The notes beneath the pieces are model-generated. The model did not search any database, was not told where the DNA came from, and saw nothing but the letters and a program-made list of their open reading frames with translations. This document shows, piece by piece, positions 37,014 to 43,814 of a stretch of 43,814 nt of DNA. The position numbers and the translations under genes were made by a program. The stretch is from Alphaproteobacteria bacterium (lineage in GTDB: Bacteria; Pseudomonadota; Alphaproteobacteria; Caulobacterales; Parvularculaceae), in the NCBI GenBank assembly GCA_030428745.1, contig JAUIEG010000001.1:1-43814 (forward strand), in the 5' to 3' direction. The stretch's first letter is position 1. Each line of letters starts with the position of its first letter.

Positions 37014-38620
37014 TGCCGGTCTCCCTTTTCGCTCTCTTCCGGCATCGGCTCGATCTTGCTGAGTTCGTAGCCCGTCGCCGTTTCACGGAACGCGAAGCGC
37101 ACGGGCTCGCCGACTTTGACGCTCATGATGTTGATTCCGGACGGCGCCTTGAACGCCATCACCATCGAAGGCCAACCGAGTTCGGAAATCGGGCCGTGGT
37201 CGATGGTGACGCTCTTGGCATCCATATCCATGCTGACAACGCGTCCCTGCGCCTCGACGGCCGCAGCGGCCGGCGCCGCGTGATCATCATGCTCCATGTC
37301 CATACCAGCCATGGACTCGCCGCCCGCGTCGTCGCTCGTGTCTGCTTGCGACATATCCATGCCTTCCATCGGGTCTTCTCCCGCCGGCATGGGGCCTGTT
37401 TCCATATTCTGTGGCGGGGCGAGACGCAGCAATCCGGAATCAAGGCTCGCCTCAGAGTCGATAAGAAACTGACTTTCGACGACGACGCGCTCGCCTTCTT
37501 CAAGACCGGCGAGCACTTCGACCTTGCCGCCGCTTTCCATGCCCGTCCTGACTTCCGCCGGGCGGAAACGCCCCTCGCCGAGAGCGAGGATGACGCGATC
37601 GCCCTTGCTCGACCGGATCACAGCGGACTGCGTGACGGCCAGCACGTTTTCTTTCGGCTCTGCTTCAATCGTGACGTTTGCAAACATGTTGGGACGCAGC
37701 CGGTCGCCGGGATTGGGAAAGCGCAGACGGGCCTGAACGGTTCGGGTCATCATCTCCGCGGTCGGATAAACATAGTCGACCGCGCCTTCCCAGCGTTCGC
37801 CCGGAAACGCCGGCAGGGTCATCACCGCGCGATCGCCCGTTTCGACCCAGGCGGCCTCCGTGTCGAAAACGTCGGCGATGATCCAGACATTCGAGAGATC
37901 GGCGAGGCGCATCGCCATATCGCTGGGCCGCAGATACATGCCCTCGCGCGCATTGAGCATGGCGACGACGCCGGATTGCGACGCTTTGACAGCAACATTG
38001 CGCATCGCCTTCCTCGTGCGCCTTATTTCCGCGATCTGATCTGCGCTCATGCCAAGCGAAGTCAGCCGCTCCGTCGCGGCATCGACCAGCATCGGCCGTC
38101 CGATCTTCAGCGCCTGAATGAACTCCGATTGCGCAGCGACCAGCGACGGGGCGTAGAATTCAAACAGAACCTCGCCTTCCTCCACCTTCTCGCCGACAGC
38201 TTCCACATGAAGCTTTTCGATCCAGCCTTCGGCGCGGACGTGAATGTCAGAGCGCGCCTCTTCGTCGATCATGACGGCGCCGACGGTTTCGATCCTGCGC
38301 GGCATGTCTTCGCGCACAACTTGCTGCGTCTTGACGCCGATATTGTTGACGACGGCGGGATCGATCCTCAGCGAGGGCCCTTGCGCGCCGCCCCCGGCCT
38401 CGTCTTCATAGACGGGGATCAGGTCCATCCCCATGGGCGACTTGCCGGGTTCATCGCGGCGATAGTTCGGATCCATGGGCGCGACCCAATAAGCGATCTT
38501 GCGTTCGCCGCCTGCGGCCCCCTCCCCCTGCGGTTCATGCCCGCCTGCCCGCAACAGGAAGAATGCGCCCGCTGCGCCGGCGACGATCAGCAGAATGATG
38601 AATATGCGTAGTCTGGTCAT
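37010..38620 (-). CDS. cusB: CusB-type periplasmic adaptor with C-terminal CusF-like domain
   Basis: VAPMDPNYRRDEPGKSPMGMDLIPVYE metal-binding motif, adaptor body, Met/His linker, then GRVVSMDMDAKSVTIDHGPISELGWPSMVMAFK. Confidence 0.94.
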   Translation of the reverse strand: MTRLRIFIILLIVAGAAGAFFLLRAGGHEPQGEGAAGGERKIAYWVAPMDPNYRRDEPGKSPMGMDLIPVYEDEAGGGAQGPSLRIDPAVVNNIGVKTQQVVREDMPRRIETVGAVMIDEEARSDIHVRAEGWIEKLHVEAVGEKVEEGEVLFEFYAPSLVAAQSEFIQALKIGRPMLVDAATERLTSLGMSADQIAEIRRTRKAMRNVAVKASQSGVVAMLNAREGMYLRPSDMAMRLADLSNVWIIADVFDTEAAWVETGDRAVMTLPAFPGERWEGAVDYVYPTAEMMTRTVQARLRFPNPGDRLRPNMFANVTIEAEPKENVLAVTQSAVIRSSKGDRVILALGEGRFRPAEVRTGMESGGKVEVLAGLEEGERVVVESQFLIDSEASLDSGLLRLAPPQNMETGPMPAGEDPMEGMDMSQADTSDDAGGESMAGMDMEHDDHAAPAAAAVEAQGRVVSMDMDAKSVTIDHGPISELGWPSMVMAFKAPSGINIMSVKVGEPVRFAFRETATGYELSKIEPMPEESEKGDRQ

Positions 38621-39858
38621 TGGTCGTCTCCTGCGAGATAGGCGAGCTGCGCCCAGGCCTTGGCGCGCGCGACCTGCAAATCGAGGCGCTTTAACTCCGC
38701 GTCGAGCTCGGCGAGCTGGCTGCGAATGAGTTCGGGAAAATCGGCGCGGCCGCCGCCATAGGCGGAGACGGACGCATCCGCGGTCTCGCCCGCGCGCTTT
38801 ACGACGGCGTCGTCATAAAGGCGGACGCGCCGCTCCAACTGGGTCCAGTCGGCATAGGCGCGGATGAGATCGCGGCGCAAATCGAGCAGCGTCGTCGCGC
38901 GGTCGAGTTCGGCCGCGGACTTGTCCTTGCGCGCCGCCGACAGGGCGCGGTCCTGGCGCTTTCCGGTGAATAAAGGAATTGTCAGGCTGACGCCAACGGA
39001 AGCGAAATCCGGCCGGTCGGCGCCGCGCGCGCCGTAACCGCCTTCGATCGCCCAGGCGGGTTTATAGGCCTGCTTGGCAAGTTCAACATCGGTTTCTTCA
39101 ACGCCGATCATGGCGTCGCTGACCTGTACGATTGGATGACGCACAAGCCGGCTTTCGATCTCTTCGACAGTTCCCGGAGAGACAAGCTTCGGCAAGCCGT
39201 GAGGCAGCGGCCGCGACGCGTTCGCGCCGACATAACGGGCGAGTTCGGCTTCGGCGGCCGCTTCGCGCTGTTGCAGTTCAACAAGCCTGTCGTCGAGCAG
39301 GGATAATTCGAGTTCGGCGCGCAGGACATCCTGGCTGGTGAGTTTTCCTTGAGCGAATGAAGCGCTCAGCGCGTCGACGAGATCGCTGACGGCGGCGCGG
39401 CTCTCATGGACGATCGTTTGCGCATTCGCCGCATAAAACTTGTCGAGCCAGGCGCGCCGCACGGCGAGTTCGACGTTGCGAACCGTCGCCTCCCGCCTCA
39501 TGCGTTCGATTTCGGCCTCGCCCTCGCGTTTTTCGCGATTGAGCCGCAAGGTGCTCCCACGCGGTATTTCCTGACGCAAACCAACCTGCGCCTGCGTCAT
39601 CGGCTCCTGTCCGAACGCGAATGTGTCTGTCGGGACATTCGCCAGCGCGGTGCGCAATGTCGGATCGGGAAGCTGCGAATCGGAAACGGCGCGATCTTCC
39701 TGCGCCGAGGCGCGCGCGTCAAACCGCGTAAAGGCCGGGTCTTCGGCGGTGACGGCGATCTCGACCGCTTCGGCGAGGTCCAGGGGCTGCGCGGCGGCTA
39801 AACTGCCCGACGCCAGTCCAGCAACGACCGCCGCCATCGCGGCAATAATTTTCAGCAT
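38617..39858 (-). CDS. TolC-family outer membrane protein (CusC/CzcC-like)
   Basis: Signal peptide, TolC-like repeats; 4-nt overlap with cusB. Confidence 0.9.
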   Translation of the reverse strand: MLKIIAAMAAVVAGLASGSLAAAQPLDLAEAVEIAVTAEDPAFTRFDARASAQEDRAVSDSQLPDPTLRTALANVPTDTFAFGQEPMTQAQVGLRQEIPRGSTLRLNREKREGEAEIERMRREATVRNVELAVRRAWLDKFYAANAQTIVHESRAAVSDLVDALSASFAQGKLTSQDVLRAELELSLLDDRLVELQQREAAAEAELARYVGANASRPLPHGLPKLVSPGTVEEIESRLVRHPIVQVSDAMIGVEETDVELAKQAYKPAWAIEGGYGARGADRPDFASVGVSLTIPLFTGKRQDRALSAARKDKSAAELDRATTLLDLRRDLIRAYADWTQLERRVRLYDDAVVKRAGETADASVSAYGGGRADFPELIRSQLAELDAELKRLDLQVARAKAWAQLAYLAGDDQ

Positions 39859-39950
39859 AGGTCATTCTCGTCATCTGAGCATGAATACGGTCGCCGCACG
39901 CAGATTGCGCGCAGCGCTGTCTCAAAGCCCGCGGTAAAACGCGGGCGCGC

Positions 39951-40319
39951 TCAGACGCGAGGAGGCGGCGGGTCTAAATGCGACGGCGTCGCTACAAAAA
40001 TAAGCGCCGCCGACGCCGGATATTCAGAAAGTTTGAAAAGAGGCGAATCCGAATTCGCCGTTTCGGGCCCCGTATAAAATCCGGGGCAGGCAAGCGCGCA
40101 GGCCGCCATGCAACCAGGGTGATGCGACGGCGCGTCCGTGGCGTTCATGTCGGCGCAATCTTCAGCGGCCATGCCGCTCATATCCGCGTCATGCGCAGCA
40201 GGCCCGCTGGCCGCCGCCATATGCTCGTGCTCGCCCGCCATCGAGGCGCACGAACCCGCAGCTACAGCCGGGCCGACGGCCATCGCGAATACGAGCATTA
40301 TGGTCAACAAAATGCGCAT
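39951..40319 (-). CDS. Small secreted Met/His/Cys-rich protein at head of cus operon
   Basis: Signal peptide; GEHEHMAAASGPAAHDADMSGMAAEDCADMNATDAPSHHPGCMAACALACPG; ends DPPPPRV. Confidence 0.65.
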   Translation of the reverse strand: MRILLTIMLVFAMAVGPAVAAGSCASMAGEHEHMAAASGPAAHDADMSGMAAEDCADMNATDAPSHHPGCMAACALACPGFYTGPETANSDSPLFKLSEYPASAALIFVATPSHLDPPPPRV

Positions 40320-40444
40320 GTCACAGCTTCATTCGTTTGCCTGTCAGTCTAGTCGCACGAAGGGATCAATAAATGACATAGAATGCTTTATAACTCCCTT
40401 AGCTTCACCGGTCCCCCCTTATACGCGGGAGCGTTTCTCTTCCC

Positions 40445-40723
40445 TCAACGCTTTGTTTTCTCAAACAGATCAACAAGTTCCGTAAATTTTTCCCGCTGGG
40501 CTTTGGCGTTCCCCGCCGTGATCGCTTCTTCAACGCAATGATGGGCGTGAGTTTTGAGAATTTCGCTCTCGGCGCGCGAAAGTGCGGCTTTCACCGCCTG
40601 CACCTGATGCAGGATATCAATGCAGTAGCGGTCCTCTTCGACCATGCGCGCGACGCCCCGCACCTGGCCTTCTATGCGATGGAGACGCTTAACGATGGCG
40701 GCGGAATTAGACACTTTCCTCAT
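40445..40723 (-). CDS. CsoR/RcnR/FrmR-family metal-sensing repressor (CsoR-like)
   Basis: RLHRIEGQVRGVARMVEEDRYCIDILHQVQAVKAAL...HAHHCVEEAI; Cys/His/Cys ligands positioned as in CsoR. Confidence 0.92.
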   Translation of the reverse strand: MRKVSNSAAIVKRLHRIEGQVRGVARMVEEDRYCIDILHQVQAVKAALSRAESEILKTHAHHCVEEAITAGNAKAQREKFTELVDLFEKTKR

Positions 40724-40726
40724 CCG

Positions 40727-40755
40727 TTGACATATACCCCAATGGGGTATACATA
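40727..40755 (+). promoter_or_regulatory. Promoter with CsoR-type operator in the spacer
   Basis: TTGACA - TATACCCC AAT GGGGTA (17 bp) - TACATA; perfect dyad TATACCCC AAT GGGGTATA at 40733-40751. Confidence 0.8.
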
Positions 40756-40781
40756 GGCTCTCGAATAATATTGGTCAAGTT

Positions 40782-41222
40782 GTGATTTCAGGGCCGCTCA
40801 GGACCATCCTCTTCGCTTTTCTGGCGCTGATGCTCGGCGTCGGGCACAGCGCATGCGCAAGCATGGCCGCGCCAGCGAAAAATGCGGAAGCCCTCGCCCA
40901 TCAAGGTCATGAGGCGAACGCCGGTCATTCGGTTCACGCCGCCGGCGATGCTCATCATCAGCATGGCCAGAAATCAACGGCGCCTTGCGAGCCGGATCAA
41001 TCACCCTGCTCCCATTGCCAGACGGCACAATTCTTCAAGATCTCGACGAAGCCCGACACATCATCTTCGATACCCTCACTGAAAACGGCGATAGCCGTAT
41101 TCCCGATTTCGGCGATCGCACCGCCGGCGGCGATCTCGTTACGCACCCTCAGCAACGGGTATCAATGGCGCGGTCCGCCCGAAGACACGCCAATCACCCT
41201 GAAAATCCGTCTGCTGAATTAG
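40782..41222 (+). CDS. Small secreted His-rich protein at head of copper operon
   Basis: Signal-like N-terminus; HQGHEANAGHSVHAAGDAHHQHGQ; CEPDQSPCSHCQ. Lies directly downstream of the CsoR-type promoter. Confidence 0.65.
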   Translation: MISGPLRTILFAFLALMLGVGHSACASMAAPAKNAEALAHQGHEANAGHSVHAAGDAHHQHGQKSTAPCEPDQSPCSHCQTAQFFKISTKPDTSSSIPSLKTAIAVFPISAIAPPAAISLRTLSNGYQWRGPPEDTPITLKIRLLN

Positions 41223-41380
41223 CCCTCGCTCGGCATCGCGCCCTATTCCGGGCGCGTAAATCGCATACGCGCAGGTTTTACCCGCGCATTGCGATCGCGG
41301 CGTCCGGCCGTCCTCTCCCCCATCGCGCCGGGCGCTGCAACTTCGGCATCATCAATAACGCATAAACAAAGGATCTAGCC

Positions 41381-41881
41381 ATGAAACCTATTTCTTCCAT
41401 CATCGCCGCCGCTGCGTTCATCAGCGCGATGAGTTTTCTCCCAGTGAACGCCGCAGAAGACCCACACCCCATGAATCACGACTCCCATTGCGGCATGCCC
41501 GCAGGCGAAGGCGCTATCAATACGCTCGATGTCGCAAAATCGAGAGTAAACATTTCACACGGACCGATCGAAGCGCTCGGCTGGCCGCAAATGAAGATGG
41601 ATTTCTCAGTCTCAAAACAGGTTGATCTTACCGCGTTTTCACCTAGCGAGCGGGTTCATTTCATGCTGAAGGCGGAGAAGGACAAATCCTACTCGATTGC
41701 AATGATGTGCTCGCTCGAAGCTGACGCGGGAACGCACGAGGCCTGTATGGGGAAAATGCATGAAATCGCTATGAAAACAGCCGAAAGCGAAGGCGCGTCA
41801 TGCTCCATGGAGGGGATGGGCGACATGAAACGTATGAATCACGATGACGGTGCGGAGCAAGACCACAAAGGCCATCACTGA
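41381..41881 (+). CDS. CusF-like periplasmic copper-binding protein with Met/His-rich tail
   Basis: Signal peptide; KSRVNISHGPIEALGWPQMKMDFSV (CusF core), C-terminal MEGMGDMKRMNHDDGAEQDHKGHH. Confidence 0.82.
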   Translation: MKPISSIIAAAAFISAMSFLPVNAAEDPHPMNHDSHCGMPAGEGAINTLDVAKSRVNISHGPIEALGWPQMKMDFSVSKQVDLTAFSPSERVHFMLKAEKDKSYSIAMMCSLEADAGTHEACMGKMHEIAMKTAESEGASCSMEGMGDMKRMNHDDGAEQDHKGHH

Positions 41882-41944
41882 TCGCAGCAAAGATTGGAAC
41901 TTCGCCGTTGGGTTCGGCATTTCCGATTCAAAGGAGAAGAAATC

Positions 41945-43756
41945 ATGCTTGATCGCCGCACCCTGATGAAGGCGGCGGGCGGCGGCGGCCTTCTCGCCGC
42001 CGCCGGTCTCTTGCCCGCATGGGCTCGCAGCGCCAATAACGGCAATATCGGTCTTTCGCAACTCAGCGGTAATAACTTCGATCTCGTGATCGGCCGAACC
42101 CCGGTACGCATCGCCGGAAAAGCCGGAACCGCCGTTACGATCAACGGAACGGTCCCTGCACCGCTGCTGCGATGGAAAGAAGGCGAGACGGTGACCTTGA
42201 ACGTCACCAATCGCCTGGCGGAGGATACGTCTATCCATTGGCACGGGGTTCTTGTCCCCAATCCGATGGACGGCGTGCCGGGCATCGCCTTTCCGGGCAT
42301 CAAACCCGGCGAGACCTTCACCTACCGCTTTGAAGTCCCGCAGGCCGGCACCTACTGGTATCATTCCCATTCAGGACTTCAGGAACAGCTCGGCCATTAC
42401 GGTCCGCTGATTCTCGACCCCGCCGGCGCCGATCCAATATCGGCGGATCGCGAATATGTTCTGGTTCTATCGGACTGGTCGTTCACCGATCCCCATCGCA
42501 TCTTCGCCAAGCTGAAAAAGCAGAGCGATAGTTTCAACTTTCAGGAGCGCACCGTCGGCGACTTTATAAAAGACGCCGGCGAGATGGGCCTCGGCGCGGC
42601 GTTCAAGGAGCGCGCCATGTGGGGCGCCATGCGCATGAGCCCCGCGGACATCGCTGACGTGACTGGGAGCACGTATCATTATCTCATCAACGGTCATGCG
42701 CCCGGAGACAACTGGACGGCGGTTTTCAAACAAGGCGAGCGCATCCGATTGCGGATCATCAACGCCTCGGCAATGTCGATCCTCAATTTCCGCATCCCCG
42801 GACTGCCGATGACCGTCGTGCAGGCGGACGGGCTTAATATAAAACCTGTCGAAACTGACGAATTCCAGATCGGCGTCGCTGAAACCTACGACGTTATCGT
42901 CACGCCGAACCGCGAGCGCGCCTATGCGATCGTCGCCGAATCAATAGACCGCTTCGGCCAAGGCGTCGCGACGCTGGCGCCTCGGCCGGGCATGCGCGCC
43001 GAAGCGCCGTTACTGCGCGAGCGCCCCACATTAACGATGAAAGACATGGGAATGAACCATGGCGCGATGGGCGGCATGGCAATGGACTCCGGTTCTTCCG
43101 CCGGCGACCAAATGGATCATGGCGACCATCAAATGCACGGTATGGATCATGGCTCAGGTGACAAGATGAGTGAAATGCCGGCTCATCAGGGCAACGATAT
43201 GGGCGGCGACATGCAACAGCATTCGCATAAACGCGGCGTTGGCGTCGACAGCGTCGCAATGGCGCCGACAAATCGGCTGGACGAACCCGGGCTTGGCCTG
43301 GAAGACGTCCCGCACCGCACGCTGCGCTATTCGCAGCTGCGCAGTCTTGATCCCAATCCCGACACGCGTGCGCCGGAACGCGAGATCGAAATCCACCTGA
43401 CCGGCAATATGGAGCGCTTCATGTGGTCGTTCGACGGACTGAAGTTTTCTGAAGTCGTCGACCCGATCGTATTCTACGAGGGCGAACGCGTCCGGTTGAC
43501 CATGGTCAACGACACGATGATGACGCATCCGATCCATCTGCACGGCATGTTCTTCGATATCGTCAATGGCGCGGAAACAGACAAGCCGAGAAAGCACACA
43601 ATCAATGTCAAACCGGGCGAGAAACTGTCGGTCGATATTACGGCGGACGCGCTCGGCGACTGGGCGTTTCATTGTCATCTGCTTTATCACATGCACGCCG
43701 GCATGATGCAGGTCGTTTCGGTGCGTCCTCAGAAAATGGCGGAGGCGGCGCAATGA
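41945..43756 (+). CDS. Multicopper oxidase, CopA/PcoA family, Tat-exported
   Basis: LDRRTLMKAAGGGGLLAAAG signal; cupredoxin motifs SIHWHGVLVPNPMDGVPG, TYWYHSHSGLQEQLG, HPIHLHGMFFDI, AFHCHLLYHMHAGMM; Met/His-rich insert. Confidence 0.95.
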   Translation: MLDRRTLMKAAGGGGLLAAAGLLPAWARSANNGNIGLSQLSGNNFDLVIGRTPVRIAGKAGTAVTINGTVPAPLLRWKEGETVTLNVTNRLAEDTSIHWHGVLVPNPMDGVPGIAFPGIKPGETFTYRFEVPQAGTYWYHSHSGLQEQLGHYGPLILDPAGADPISADREYVLVLSDWSFTDPHRIFAKLKKQSDSFNFQERTVGDFIKDAGEMGLGAAFKERAMWGAMRMSPADIADVTGSTYHYLINGHAPGDNWTAVFKQGERIRLRIINASAMSILNFRIPGLPMTVVQADGLNIKPVETDEFQIGVAETYDVIVTPNRERAYAIVAESIDRFGQGVATLAPRPGMRAEAPLLRERPTLTMKDMGMNHGAMGGMAMDSGSSAGDQMDHGDHQMHGMDHGSGDKMSEMPAHQGNDMGGDMQQHSHKRGVGVDSVAMAPTNRLDEPGLGLEDVPHRTLRYSQLRSLDPNPDTRAPEREIEIHLTGNMERFMWSFDGLKFSEVVDPIVFYEGERVRLTMVNDTMMTHPIHLHGMFFDIVNGAETDKPRKHTINVKPGEKLSVDITADALGDWAFHCHLLYHMHAGMMQVVSVRPQKMAEAAQ

Positions 43757-43814
43757 AACGCACCTTCGCCGCGTTTGTGACTATCGCTATTCTTGGAAGC
43801 TCATCAGCGTTCGG
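43753..43814 (+). CDS. Start of next copper-resistance gene, probably CopB/PcoB (truncated by window end)
   Basis: ATG overlaps the oxidase stop (ATGA); MKRTFAAFVTIAILGSSSAF signal-like start; position expected for copB. Confidence 0.5.
   Translation, partial: MKRTFAAFVTIAILGSSSAF

Noticed and set aside
37013-38611. 532-aa plus-strand ORF
   Set aside because: Lies exactly antisense to the well-supported cusB gene; Arg/His/Asp-rich shadow ORF typical of GC-rich DNA.
1-43814. CRISPR array or rRNA genes
   Set aside because: No regularly spaced direct repeats or rRNA-like sequence were noticed.

Overview
The window spans a chromosomal flank and the left part of a large integrated mobile element, apparently from an alphaproteobacterium. 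Positions 1-~6194 hold a citrate/methylcitrate synthase 3' end, a thiolase, a ferredoxin-reductase-like flavoprotein, a TetR regulator and a hotdog thioesterase. At 6195-6239 there is an isolated 3' half of a tRNA-Asp(GTC) gene (minus strand), which looks like an attachment site. A P4-type tyrosine integrase follows it. The element then carries: (i) a two-gene CBASS-like operon with a SMODS/CD-NTase bearing an AGS-C sensor domain plus a SLATT 2TM effector; (ii) a translationally coupled mobilisation operon (AlpA-like HTH, small RHH-like protein, TraD-like coupling protein, short MobF relaxase); (iii) an orphan protein with a PD-(D/E)XK-like motif; (iv) a plasmid-type backbone (ArdC, ParB, DUF736) surrounded by perfect palindromes; (v) an AbiEi/AbiEii type IV toxin-antitoxin pair with two operator-like inverted repeats around a predicted promoter; (vi) a metal-resistance cargo: CDF, a PII-like gene in a czc/cus operon, YnfA, two ICMT-like proteins, a MerR-controlled CDF, cusCBA with a CusB-CusF fusion, CsoR, a CusF-like protein, a PcoA-type multicopper oxidase and the start of a likely copB. 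The element's right end and an intact tRNA-Asp were not seen and probably lie beyond 43814. The best candidates for under-described biology are the SMODS-AGS-C/SLATT operon, the orphan nuclease-like gene, and the perfect palindromes near parB/ardC. All assignments come from reading the sequence and motifs; no database search was run.
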